Part shown: in pieces, positions 40,277 through 48,505 of the stretch | How the letters are laid out: every line of letters starts with the position of its first letter | Position numbering within the stretch: the stretch's first letter is position 1 | DNA from: Parundibacterium terreum | Lineage (GTDB): Bacteria > Pseudomonadota > Gammaproteobacteria > Burkholderiales > Burkholderiaceae_D | NCBI RefSeq assembly: GCF_014636315.1 | Contig: NZ_BMED01000008.1 | Coordinates: 1-64,000 of the forward strand | Direction: 5' to 3' | DNA length: 64,000 bases | Position numbers and translations under genes: made by a program | Notes under the pieces: generated by a model | The model's database searches: none | Seen by the model: the letters and a program-made list of their open reading frames with translations, nothing else | Told to the model about the DNA's origin: nothing

Positions 40277-40729
40277 TTACTTGCACTCGCCCCAGACATG
40301 CAGCGGGCGTCCGGTTTCCAGCAGAGACTTCAGGCTCGACATCACACGCGGCCATCCGTTCGTGATTTTGGCTGCCATTTCGGCATGCAACTGGTCATGC
40401 ATAATCGTCAGGCGCACCATGTCGCCCACCGTTTCGATATCGATCGCCACACGGGTGTGTTTGGCATCGTCTGCGATATCTTCGGGATCGACCCAGCTCA
40501 GCACCAGGCGCTTCTGCGGCACGTTCTCCAGTACGTCGCCAACATGCCTGACGGTGCGGTTGGCGTCGGCGCTGACGAGTTGCCACTTCGTGCCTTGCTT
40601 CCAGTCCGATTCCGACAAATTTTCATGGCCCCAGTATTGCCGGGTGATTTCGCTATCGAGCAGGGCATTCCAGACCTTGTCCGGCGTGGTGGCGATGTAG
40701 GTGACGTAGACGAATTTTTCTTTACTCAT
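40277..40729 (-). CDS. SRPBCC (AHSA1-type) domain protein, coupled to ArsR gene
   Basis: 150 residues starting MSKEKFVYVTYIATTPDKVW, with AAGGAGATAGCC upstream. The start lies inside the end of the arsR-type gene (8-base overlap), so the two are translationally coupled. ArsR-SRPBCC pairs are widespread; the SRPBCC protein is often assumed to bind a hydrophobic ligand linked to the regulator. Close paralogue of the gene at 39794. Confidence 0.92.
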   Translation of the reverse strand: MSKEKFVYVTYIATTPDKVWNALLDSEITRQYWGHENLSESDWKQGTKWQLVSADANRTVRHVGDVLENVPQKRLVLSWVDPEDIADDAKHTRVAIDIETVGDMVRLTIMHDQLHAEMAAKITNGWPRVMSSLKSLLETGRPLHVWGECK

Positions 40730-41048
40730 GGCTATCTCCTTCAAGCTTGCGTTTAAAGTCGTGCAACGCTTCCAGGCGCTGCTGTTCAAATTTCCTGATC
40801 CAGCGTTCGTAAATGTCGTGGATAGGAACCGGGTTGAAAAAGTGCAGCTTCTCACGCCCCTGCCGTTCTATAGCGATGAGGTTGGCGTCTTCCAGCAGGC
40901 CCAGGTGCTGGGTAACCGCTTGCCGGCTCATGTCCAGGCCCGCGCATAATTCGCCCAGCGCCTGGCCGTTTTTGGCGTGCAGGCGGTCAAGCAGTTGTCT
41001 GCGGCTGGGATCGGCGAGCGCCTTGAATACCTTGTCTATCTCCTGCAT
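40722..41048 (-). CDS. ArsR-family transcriptional regulator
   Basis: 108 residues with the winged-helix pattern FKALADPSRRQLLDRLHAKNG, LGELCAGLDMSRQAVTQHLGLLEDANLI and a wing GREKLHFFN. It lacks the CxC metal site of arsenic sensors, as usual for the SRPBCC-linked branch. The ATG at 41048 is 6 bases behind an AGG; an ATG at 41054 is also possible. Two GCAAG-N6-CTTGC palindromes just upstream are the likely autoregulatory operators. Confidence 0.92.
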   Translation of the reverse strand: MQEIDKVFKALADPSRRQLLDRLHAKNGQALGELCAGLDMSRQAVTQHLGLLEDANLIAIERQGREKLHFFNPVPIHDIYERWIRKFEQQRLEALHDFKRKLEGDSHE

Positions 41049-41071
41049 TTCCATCCTGGTCTGTGGCTATG

Positions 41072-41095
41072 AAATGCAAGCATTTGCTTGCATTT
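41072..41095. promoter_or_regulatory. ArsR operator 1
   Basis: AAATGCAAG / CTTGCATTT, a perfect 9-bp inverted repeat around CATTTG, 18-24 bases upstream of the arsR start codons. Core GCAAG-N6-CTTGC. Confidence 0.75.
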
Positions 41096-41106
41096 CTAAA
41101 GTATAG

Positions 41107-41122
41107 GCAAGCAAATACTTGC
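41107..41122. promoter_or_regulatory. ArsR operator 2
   Basis: GCAAG-CAAATA-CTTGC, same 5-6-5 architecture as operator 1, with centres 31 bases (three helical turns) apart. Confidence 0.72.
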
Positions 41123-41275
41123 ATGTCAAGGTCTGATTTGAAAGCGCTGAAGCGCGGGGGGGCGGACTAGCTTCCGCGAGGCTTGCTACCAGGCACTGTC
41201 TCCATCCAACTCCGTGCCAAACGATGCTAGGATGAGGCCTGTATTCACAGTAACCATCATCAAAACAATAGCAAT

Positions 41276-41725
41276 ATGGCTCGCCTTAATCTGATTTTTC
41301 CCGAAGACCAGTTCTACTATTCCACTACGCTGACCGTACGCGTCACCGATATCAACGGCGCCAACCATCTGGGCAACGATTCCATGATTTCCATGATCTC
41401 GGAAGCACGGGCGCGCTTCCTGTTTGAGTTCGGTATAGGCGAAACAGCCAGTGGCGGGCGTTTGCCCGGCATTATCGTGACCGATCTGGCGACGATGTAT
41501 AAGGCAGAAGCCCATGCACGCGACCAGTTGCTGTTTGAGGTCGGCGTCATGGATTTTAATAAGTACGGCGGCGATATCACCTTCCGCATTACCCGGCCTG
41601 CGGATAACACGCTGGTGGCGATGGCGAAATCCGGCTTTGTCTGCTACGCGTACAAGAGCGGCAAGGTGGTTCCCATGCCGGAAGAGATACACCAAAAATT
41701 TCCGCGGCTGAACTGGGTGGATTGA
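41276..41725 (+). CDS. Hotdog-fold acyl-CoA thioesterase
   Basis: 149 residues of the 4HBT/YbgC-like thioesterase family: TLTVRVTDINGANHLGNDSMISMISEARARFLFEFG carries the conserved first strand and the long helix, with Asp/Asn-His at the usual active-site position. Hydrolyses an acyl-CoA of unknown chain type. The start MARLNLIFPEDQFYYSTTL is typical of the branch. Monocistronic by appearance. Confidence 0.88.
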   Translation: MARLNLIFPEDQFYYSTTLTVRVTDINGANHLGNDSMISMISEARARFLFEFGIGETASGGRLPGIIVTDLATMYKAEAHARDQLLFEVGVMDFNKYGGDITFRITRPADNTLVAMAKSGFVCYAYKSGKVVPMPEEIHQKFPRLNWVD

Positions 41726-41882
41726 GCTGGCTGGATCAAAGCATGGGGCTGCTCCAGCTCTTTGCAACGGAGCTGTCTCGCTTCAGATATGGGCATTTCA
41801 GCCGGCATCCTTTTCTGGCAGGCTTCGGCCAAACTGGATTGCGGCTATCATAGCTGTCTAAAGAGCCGATTAAGAGTTTGCT

Positions 41883-42260
41883 ATGGATGCCAAGACCGCA
41901 CATATCTTCAACGAAACCTATTTCCCCAAGATCAAACAACTGATACGTAACAAGTTACCCGCAGAAATCACTGCGGATGACCTGGATGGGAAAGCGCATC
42001 AGGCCAAGGCTGTCTATTTGCACGGCGGGCCGCTTGGTGCCGGCAAATATGAGTTTCCTATTGCGCTGACGATCTTTTGGAATCCGCATACGGTGAAAGA
42101 ACTGGTCAAGCATCCTGGGAATAAAATGCGCCGTTTTGAACGGCACATTGCCAAATTTCTGAAAAATATAGAAACTTATACAGAGGTGGATTTTGCATCT
42201 TCATCGCAGCACGGTCACGAAACCCTGGGCATACCCGGCCCGGACTTTGAGGATGAATAG
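41883..42260 (+). CDS. Conserved hypothetical protein
   Basis: 125 residues, not recognised. The N-terminal half is helical (FNETYFPKIKQLIRNKLPAEITADDLDGKAHQ). The centre has a Gly-rich strand-turn (YLHGGPLGAGKYEFPIALTIFW) and the end is acidic (HETLGIPGPDFEDE). No membrane segment and no clear RBS, but codon use is host-like. Confidence 0.65.
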   Translation: MDAKTAHIFNETYFPKIKQLIRNKLPAEITADDLDGKAHQAKAVYLHGGPLGAGKYEFPIALTIFWNPHTVKELVKHPGNKMRRFERHIAKFLKNIETYTEVDFASSSQHGHETLGIPGPDFEDE

Positions 42261-42356
42261 GGTAAAGGGCTGACGAGCGACGGTACGCCAGCAAACAGAA
42301 CCGGTCGGTCCAGAGTGTTATTGTTTCCAGGTCAAATTTCATTCCAGGAGCACTTC

Positions 42357-42605
42357 ATGAGCAGGCAGCCCGCAGAGTCTTTTAAAGGTTACGACATTTT
42401 TACCATTGCAATCCCGACCAAGGACGGCCGCTGGTCCGCAACGACCGAGGTGCAGAAAATGGGCGCGGCAGGCTTGGAGATCATGCAAAGCTTCACCCAT
42501 CCATTTGAGGCCGCAACCGAGGCCGAGGCGAAAAACGCCGCGCTCCACGAGGCTGAGAGAAAAATCGTGGATCTGATCGCCAATCCGATCGGCGGCAACC
42601 TGTAG
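42357..42605 (+). CDS. Small hypothetical protein (member of a local paralogous trio)
   Basis: 82 residues. CAGGAG lies 6 bases before the ATG. FKGYDIFTIAIPTKDGRWSATTEVQKMG followed by PFEAATEAEAKNAALHEAERKIVDLIA repeats the layout of the genes at 38752 and 43883. Role unknown. Confidence 0.72.
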   Translation: MSRQPAESFKGYDIFTIAIPTKDGRWSATTEVQKMGAAGLEIMQSFTHPFEAATEAEAKNAALHEAERKIVDLIANPIGGNL

Positions 42606-42673
42606 GCGAAAACCGGGGAATCTTTTTTCGCCGGGGCAAGCAGGACACGCTACCCTCTGTTTCCATTAGTTAC

Positions 42674-42698
42674 AAAAAAACCCGCGCATTGGCGGGTT
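42674..42698 (-). terminator. Terminator for the minus-strand gene at 42719
   Basis: On the minus strand, AACCCGC / GCGGGTT stem with a 6-base loop followed by seven T, 21 bases after the stop codon of the gene at 42719. The other strand has no U-run, so the direction is clear. Confidence 0.75.
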
Positions 42699-42718
42699 AA
42701 GAGGGTGCTGCGGGGAAA

Positions 42719-42904
42719 TCAACAGGAGCTGTCTGGGTCCGGGTGTATCGCATGCTGAACCATTTCGGCGTACAGGCGCAGTACGGCGTCGTCGGCGGCT
42801 TCTTCGCTATTTCCGGCAGGGGCATCGTCCGGTTCAACGCGCCGCCTCCAGGCTTCGGTATCAGGTATTTCCGGTTTTTCCATAGATTTTCGAGATTTCG
42901 CCAT
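42719..42904 (-). CDS. Small acidic hypothetical protein
   Basis: 61 residues (55 if the second ATG at 42883 is used). Basic start MAKSRKSMEKPE, then an acidic helix-rich remainder (DDAPAGNSEEAADDAVLRLYAEMVQHAI). No Shine-Dalgarno sequence is evident; the main support is the well-placed minus-strand terminator behind it. Not recognised. Confidence 0.5.
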   Translation of the reverse strand: MAKSRKSMEKPEIPDTEAWRRRVEPDDAPAGNSEEAADDAVLRLYAEMVQHAIHPDPDSSC

Positions 42905-43256
42905 TTGCTGCAGTGCGTTAAATTGTCTGTTTCCATCTTACTTCGCAATGGTCGAAAGTTTAACGATCTTGATTCTCGTGGTTTTGTAGGAGAAATCTTA
43001 CGAACAAGAAATTTTTGTAGGAGTTTTTCTTGCACGCAGACCAGCACAAGTGACTAAATATCCAAACAGCAATACTCTCTTGTTGGCGTTTGAAAATACC
43101 TTGGCATGCTGGCCAGGCCCCTGTTTTTTGTTTTATCTGCGGCAAATGCGTGCAGCAAATACGTGAAGGTATAATGCTGCGTTCTGGAACGCATTCTCAG
43201 CTTGCTTGAAATGAGTTCTACATATCACCAGGTATCATCATTAAGAGAGCTCAGGT
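42905..43256. other. Intergenic region
   Basis: 352 bases without a supported gene. GGTATAATG at about 43168-43176 looks like a -10 box for the gene at 43257, followed by a TTCTGGAACGCATTCTC leader. Confidence 0.4.
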
Positions 43257-43748
43257 ATGGTTGGGAAAGATTCGTTTGCGGCAACAGTCGTGGCAATGCT
43301 GCAAGAGAAATTAAAGACGGTATTCGTTAGCCGGGCGCAACGCAAAAAGGAAGCGGACGATTACGCAGCAATCTGCCTGGAAGCCTGGCGTATCGCCAGG
43401 GATACCGCCGCCGAACTGAGGGAGATTGCGCGCCAGTGCCATCTGGCAGTGGAGAATGGCAGTTTCAACTATGACTCCGGCAAGATTGCAGCAATACAAG
43501 ACAGAATCGCCGCGCTGAAAGCCAAAAATTGCCCGCCCGAGCTCAAGATCACGATCAGCGATCTGGAAGCGATGATTGCCTGGACTGCGTTGTGCGAGCA
43601 AAAGATGTCCGGCCCCGCCAATTCTGCCCGCAGCCTGACGACGGCAGAAGCGGAAGAGAAAAGGTCGCATGCAGAGCAAGTAGAGGCCCAACTGGTGGTC
43701 AATGCGCGCCTGGCAACGGCAGAGGCAGACAAGTTTGTCGGCTGGTAA
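43257..43748 (+). CDS. Hypothetical helical protein
   Basis: 163 residues, almost entirely charged helix with Ala-rich heptads (AQRKKEADDYAAICLEAWRIARDTAAELREIARQ). Five Cys residues; no membrane segment. Could be a coiled-coil structural protein, but the family is not recognised. AGCTCAGG lies close before the ATG. Confidence 0.68.
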   Translation: MVGKDSFAATVVAMLQEKLKTVFVSRAQRKKEADDYAAICLEAWRIARDTAAELREIARQCHLAVENGSFNYDSGKIAAIQDRIAALKAKNCPPELKITISDLEAMIAWTALCEQKMSGPANSARSLTTAEAEEKRSHAEQVEAQLVVNARLATAEADKFVGW

Positions 43749-43882
43749 ATGCGCAGGCATTTCTTGCCTCGCATCTGCCGATGTTGCGACTGATGCCTGG
43801 CGTCTTGTTGTAGCGTATCCATCCTCAAAAAATACGACTATGCGCTCCGTGATAAGATTTTCATCATTACATGGAGGCGTTT

Positions 43883-44104
43883 ATGCGTACAGAGCAGATC
43901 AAGGGCCATGACATAGAGTTAGCCGGCGTGCGGGTGCCCAATAGTTCAAGTTGGACAGCGCATCTGACTATCTACGGGCGAGGCACCAATCCCATGCATC
44001 GCAACAGCGTTTTTCCCTATCAGCAGGTATGTGTGGAAACCGTGTTCAATAGCGAGCAGGCAGCCGAAGAAGCTGCGCTCAAGGTAGCTATGGAAATGCT
44101 CTGA
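43883..44104 (+). CDS. Small hypothetical protein (member of a local paralogous trio)
   Basis: 73 residues, TGGAGG 6 bases before the ATG. IKGHDIELAGVRVPNSSSWTAHLTIYGRG, then FNSEQAAEEAALKVAMEML, again the KG-hDI / Trp strand / Ala-rich helix layout seen at 38752 and 42357. Role unknown. Confidence 0.72.
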   Translation: MRTEQIKGHDIELAGVRVPNSSSWTAHLTIYGRGTNPMHRNSVFPYQQVCVETVFNSEQAAEEAALKVAMEML

Positions 44105-44167
44105 ATTTTTATGAAACGCGATCATGGCAGTACCTGGATGATGCGTTTATCCCGGATATACCGGATT

Positions 44168-44446
44168 TTATTTTTTGTTCTTGCGATGCCGGTCTGCAGA
44201 CTCGCGTAGTATGGTGTAGTTCCAGTCGTAGGTATCCGTGCCATCATTTAGCGCAGTGATTACGCGGAACACATCCCTGTCTTCTTTCAGCCTTTGTCCC
44301 TTGGCCTCAAATTTTTGTGCAACGTCTTTGTTGGCGTAGACATCCAGATCGACTTCATCTCCTTCCAGTGCAGCCGGAGAAAGCACCGCCAGAATTGTTT
44401 TTTGAGTGAAATCGACTACATAGGTCGGTGGTTTTAGAAAATTCAT
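44168..44446 (-). CDS. Hypothetical protein
   Basis: 92 residues with GAGGAAG 3-4 bases before the ATG. MNFLKPPTYVVDFTQKTILAVLSPAALEGDEVDLDVYANKD then a charged helix; Lys-rich end. Not recognised; no signal peptide. Confidence 0.65.
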   Translation of the reverse strand: MNFLKPPTYVVDFTQKTILAVLSPAALEGDEVDLDVYANKDVAQKFEAKGQRLKEDRDVFRVITALNDGTDTYDWNYTILRESADRHRKNKK

Positions 44447-44628
44447 TTCTTCCTCACTAGCTGGTGTATGCCTTTAGGAAGCGGGTACAAGGCAAGCTGC
44501 AACAGCGTTCCCGCTAAAGTATTCTACGCTTTGCGTAAGGGCGTGAACGATTTAATTGCACCTGTTTGTCATTTGCAAACAGTGCCGGCCTGTGTTTCTA
44601 CGTCGTTTAACTTGATAAGAAAATAAGG

Positions 44629-44670
44629 GAAAAACCGCTGCATCGCCTCTGTCTTGTCAAGGCGATGCAG
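44629..44670 (-). terminator. Terminator of the livK-like gene
   Basis: On the minus strand CTGCATCGCCT / AGGCGATGCAG, an 11-bp stem, followed by CGGTTTTT. It lies 28 bases behind the stop of the binding-protein gene. Confidence 0.8.
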
Positions 44671-44697
44671 GGATGGATTTTGCGAGGTGCGTGCGCT

Positions 44698-45942
44698 CTA
44701 AATGGACGGGCGCTTCATCTGGCAAGAAGTGGGCTGGCTTGCAACAAAGCTATCGATCTTCTGTGTTGTTTTCCAGCCAAAGCCAGTGTTTTCCTGATCA
44801 TACTTCACATCCTTGCCGTTGGTCTTAACCCAGGTTGTGATGTAGATAGGCTGTTGTGCCTGATGATCGCTTTTGCGCATTTCCACTTCACCGTTGAGGC
44901 TCTTGATCTTCATGCCTTCCATGGTAAAAGCGGTCTTTACCGGATCGACGGAATTATTATCCTTGAAGGCCTTGGACAGCATCGCGATAACGCTGTGGCT
45001 GGACATCAGCCAATAGTCTTCATTGTATTTTTTCTTGAAGGCTTCGGCGATTTCATGACCGGCATAGGTTTCGTTGTTGATGTTCCAGTTGCTGACGTTC
45101 TTCACGCGGTCCACACCGGCTGAACCCATTGCGGTAGGTACGCCAGTGGTGTAGGCCGTATAGGTATAGAAGTTGGCTTTCAGATCGGCTTCTTTGGCGG
45201 CCTTGATCAGCAGCGCCAGGTCATTGCCCCAGTTGCCGGTGATGACAGAATCAGCGCCGGAAGCCTTGATCTTGGCCACGTAGGGCGAGAAATCTTTGAC
45301 GGTGGCGATAGGGTGCAAATCATCGCCGACGATCTGTATGTCCGGCCGTTTGCGCTTCAGGTAGTCTTTCGATGCCCGGCTCACTTGGTGCCCCAGCGCG
45401 TAGTTTTGACCGATGATGAAGACCTTCTTGATGCCCTGATCCTTGGCCATGAAGCTGGTCAGCGCTTCCATGCGCATGTCTGAATTCGGCTCAAAGCGGA
45501 AGTGCCAGAAACTGCATTTGGAATTGGTCAGATCCGGGTCCAGCGCGGCGAAATCGAGGAAGACCAGTTCCTTGCCCGGATTGCGCTCATTGTATTTATT
45601 GATGCCGTCAATCAGCGCAAATGCCACGCCGGAACCGCCTCCTTGCGTCACATAGCGGTAGCCCTGATCGATCGCGGCTTTCAACTGCGTCAGCGAATCC
45701 TGCGGGCTGCCTTTGCCATCAAAGCCGACCACCTCTATCGTATTATTGCCGGCCCATTTCTGCTGGTTGGCCAGGTCGGCAACCATCTGGAAATTCTTCA
45801 GCGCGGTTTGTCCCGGCGGTGCAAACGCACCCGACAGCGCGTCGATAAAAGCGATTTTTACATTCTCTGCCTGCGCCTGTGTCGCCAAGCCCAAGGCAGT
45901 GAATGACAAGACTATGCTCATTTTCTTCAAACGATGTTTCAT
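44698..45942 (-). CDS. Branched-chain amino-acid-type ABC transporter substrate-binding protein
   Basis: Periplasmic type I binding protein (Peripla_BP_6/LivK family), 414 residues. Signal peptide MKHRLKKMSIVLSFTALGLATQAQA ends at about residue 25; the mature protein starts ENVKIAFIDALSGAFA. A YVTQGGGSGVAFALIDGINKYN block and VFIIGQNYALGHQVSRASKDYL mark the two lobes. Such proteins deliver amino acids, amides or urea; the ligand cannot be told. No permease or ATPase genes adjoin, so it is an orphan that must use a distant transporter or act as a sensor component. Confidence 0.9.
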   Translation of the reverse strand: MKHRLKKMSIVLSFTALGLATQAQAENVKIAFIDALSGAFAPPGQTALKNFQMVADLANQQKWAGNNTIEVVGFDGKGSPQDSLTQLKAAIDQGYRYVTQGGGSGVAFALIDGINKYNERNPGKELVFLDFAALDPDLTNSKCSFWHFRFEPNSDMRMEALTSFMAKDQGIKKVFIIGQNYALGHQVSRASKDYLKRKRPDIQIVGDDLHPIATVKDFSPYVAKIKASGADSVITGNWGNDLALLIKAAKEADLKANFYTYTAYTTGVPTAMGSAGVDRVKNVSNWNINNETYAGHEIAEAFKKKYNEDYWLMSSHSVIAMLSKAFKDNNSVDPVKTAFTMEGMKIKSLNGEVEMRKSDHQAQQPIYITTWVKTNGKDVKYDQENTGFGWKTTQKIDSFVASQPTSCQMKRPSI

Positions 45943-46367
45943 TCGGATATCTCCATATTTATTATTGATTTATTTATTTGCAAAGCGACAAACACATGCG
46001 ACCGCAAGCTTCGGGCATGATGAAGCTTTGTTTCTTTTTTACTGCCGTTGCCACATTTTTAAGCGACCTGTTGAATATATCGCAAGGAATATGAATGCGC
46101 TAGAACTCATTTGCGTTGACGCCGGGAGGGCTGTCTGGTGTTGGTAAAAATGTCTTTTGTTGATTTCATTGCTGTATCATCTCGCTTTCAAACCAAGTGT
46201 ATGCCGGTTTTTTGCTTTCTGTGATGAAGCTTAAGCTGGGGTACACTTTAGGAACCTTAATTTTTTAGGTAACAAATATCCGGCATTTATTGTCTTGCGT
46301 GCATGTTCATAGATGTGCGCGCGTGGCAGAAGTCGATAAAAAGTCGATATTTAAGACCCAACAGATC
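45943..46367. other. Divergent intergenic region, livK-like gene and nadA
   Basis: 425 bases, AT-rich, no ORF supported. Must carry promoters for both directions. An AACCT...AGGT half-symmetric element lies at about 46252-46270, too weak to call an operator. Confidence 0.4.
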
Positions 46368-47507
46368 ATGCAGATGGAAGCTACCAAAGTTGTAGAGTTT
46401 GAACGTCCACAAATGGACAGCGGCACCAGTTGTGTCGCCAATGCCTGGGCCAAGGTGCCCGTCATACCTTCCGCTACGGAAAAAGAAGCGCTGAAGCAGC
46501 GCATCAAGCAATTATTGCGTGAACAAAATGCGGTATTGGTTGCCCACTATTATGTGGATGCCGATATCCAGGACCTGGCCGAAGAAACCGGCGGTTGCGT
46601 TTCCGATTCCCTGGAAATGGCGCGCTTCGGCCGTGACCATGAAGCCAAGACGCTGGTGGTTGCCGGCGTGCGCTTCATGGGCGAAACAGCAAAGATACTG
46701 AGTCCCGAAAAACGCATCCTGATGCCGGATCTGGATGCTACCTGTTCGCTGGACCTGGGTTGCCCGGCCGACGAGTTTGCCGCGTTTTGCGACGAGCATC
46801 CAGACCGTACCGTGGTGGTGTATGCCAACACCAGTGCGGCAGTCAAGGCCAGGGCGGACTGGATGGTAACTTCCAGCATAGGCCTGGACATCGTTGCCGA
46901 CCTTCACGCGCAGGGCAAGAAAATCTTGTGGGCGCCGGACAAGCATCTTGGCGCCTATATCCAGAAGCAGACCGGTGCAGACATGCTGTTATGGCAGGGC
47001 TCTTGCCTGGTGCATGACGAGTTCAAATCGGTAGAGCTGGAAACGCTGAAGGAAGAATATCCAAACGCCAAAGTGCTGGTGCATCCGGAATCCCCGGCCT
47101 CTGTTGTTGCTCTGGCCGACGTGGTCGGTTCCACGACGCAGATGATCAATGCAGCCAAAGAGATGGATGCGAAAGAGTTCATCGTCGCAACCGATAACGG
47201 CATCCTGCACAAGATGCAGATGGCGGCTCCGGATAAACATTTTATCGTTGCGCCGACGGCCGGTAACAGCGCTACCTGCAAGAGTTGCGCGCATTGCCCA
47301 TGGATGGCGATGAATGGCCTGGTGAATCTTGCGCAAGTGCTGGAAACCGGCGCCAACGAGATCCATGTGGATAGTGAAGTCGGCAAGAAAGCCACGGTCT
47401 GTATAGACCGCATGCTGGATTTCGCTGCAAAGAAAAAAGCTAATGTGCGCCCGAGCGCAGATCTGGCAAAAGAACAAAAACTGTTTTCAGGTATAGGCCC
47501 TGCATGA
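46368..47507 (+). CDS. nadA: Quinolinate synthase
   Basis: Condenses iminoaspartate (made by NadB) with dihydroxyacetone phosphate to quinolinate; a 4Fe-4S enzyme of NAD synthesis. Cluster cysteines are visible in EETGGCVSDS and GNSATCKSCAHCPWM; HYYVDADIQDLAEETGG near residue 60 is the family signature. 379 residues from the ATG at 46368; an ATG at 46374 is an alternative, and RBS signals are poor. nadC overlaps the stop (ATGA). Confidence 0.95.
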   Translation: MQMEATKVVEFERPQMDSGTSCVANAWAKVPVIPSATEKEALKQRIKQLLREQNAVLVAHYYVDADIQDLAEETGGCVSDSLEMARFGRDHEAKTLVVAGVRFMGETAKILSPEKRILMPDLDATCSLDLGCPADEFAAFCDEHPDRTVVVYANTSAAVKARADWMVTSSIGLDIVADLHAQGKKILWAPDKHLGAYIQKQTGADMLLWQGSCLVHDEFKSVELETLKEEYPNAKVLVHPESPASVVALADVVGSTTQMINAAKEMDAKEFIVATDNGILHKMQMAAPDKHFIVAPTAGNSATCKSCAHCPWMAMNGLVNLAQVLETGANEIHVDSEVGKKATVCIDRMLDFAAKKKANVRPSADLAKEQKLFSGIGPA

Positions 47508-48406
47508 GTGAGCAAATCAAAGAATCCGCTTCCACATTAGCTAATTCCACGTTAACTAATCCCTTTGCGCCGTTTGATGCGGCACTCGCTGCCGCCTTTG
47601 AGCGCAACGTCGCCGATGCGCTGGCAGAAGATGTCGGCAATGGCGACCTGACCGGCAAGCTGGTACCCGCCGATGAATGGGTGAGTGCGAATGTCGTCGT
47701 GCGCGAACAGGCCGTGCTGTGCGGCGCTCCCTGGTTTGAGGCGGTGATGAGCAGGCTGGACGCTGGTATTCGCATTCAATGGCAGTATGCCGAGGGTGCG
47801 CTGATGGCGGCGGATACGGTAGTGTGCAAGATAGAAGCACCGGCGCGCGCCTTACTGACAGCAGAGCGTGGCGCACTGAATTTCCTGCAATTGCTGTCCG
47901 GTGTCGCCAGCGCTACACGCCGCTATGTGCAGATCGTAGAGGGCACGCGTGCCGCTATCCTGGATACGCGCAAGACCATGCCGGGATTGCGCCTGGCGCA
48001 AAAATACGCGGTACGCGTGGGTGGCGGCAAGAATCAGCGCCTGGCCTTGTATGACGGCATCCTGATCAAGGAAAACCATATTGCCGCAGCAGGCGGCGTT
48101 ACTGAAGCCATGCAAGCTGCGCTGGCCCTGAATGCGGGCGTCAGCATACAGATAGAAGTGGAAAACCTGAAAGAACTGGAAGATGCCTTGCAGGCGGGCG
48201 CGACATCCATCTTGCTGGATAACTTTACGACTGCTCTGATGCGTGAAGCGGTGGCATTGACTGCCGGACGGGCAATACTGGAAGCCTCCGGCGGTGTGGA
48301 TACCACAACGGTCAGGGCGATTGCCGAAACTGGGGTGGACAGGATATCTATCGGTAGCCTGACCAAGGATATAAAGGCAACAGATTTTTCGCTGCGTATT
48401 ATCTAA
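47504..48406 (+). CDS. nadC: Nicotinate-nucleotide pyrophosphorylase (carboxylating)
   Basis: Converts quinolinate and PRPP to nicotinate mononucleotide. 300 residues. Motifs: LAEDVGNGDLTG, ERGALNFLQLLSGVAS, LDTRKTMPGLRLAQKYAVRVGGGKNQR (substrate binding) and EASGGVDTTTVRAIAETGVDRISIGSLT. Overlaps nadA by four bases; faces nadB across a shared terminator. Confidence 0.97.
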   Translation: MSEQIKESASTLANSTLTNPFAPFDAALAAAFERNVADALAEDVGNGDLTGKLVPADEWVSANVVVREQAVLCGAPWFEAVMSRLDAGIRIQWQYAEGALMAADTVVCKIEAPARALLTAERGALNFLQLLSGVASATRRYVQIVEGTRAAILDTRKTMPGLRLAQKYAVRVGGGKNQRLALYDGILIKENHIAAAGGVTEAMQAALALNAGVSIQIEVENLKELEDALQAGATSILLDNFTTALMREAVALTAGRAILEASGGVDTTTVRAIAETGVDRISIGSLTKDIKATDFSLRII

Positions 48407-48462
48407 AAAAACGGTGTAGAAAAAACGGTTCAGGAAAAACGATAAAAGCCTAAGCCATCAAC

Positions 48463-48492
48463 AAAAGAGCGCCGCAAACCGGGCGCTCTTTT
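48463..48492. terminator. Bidirectional terminator between nadC and nadB
   Basis: AAAAGAGCGCC / GGCGCTCTTTT, an 11-bp stem with T-runs on both strands, between the convergent genes. Confidence 0.9.
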
Positions 48493-48505
48493 GTTTTGCA
48501 TCTGC

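Noticed and set aside
42697..43047. 116-codon minus-strand ORF
   Set aside because: Overlaps the better-supported small gene at 42719 in another frame; Pro/Arg/Thr-rich composition without RBS.
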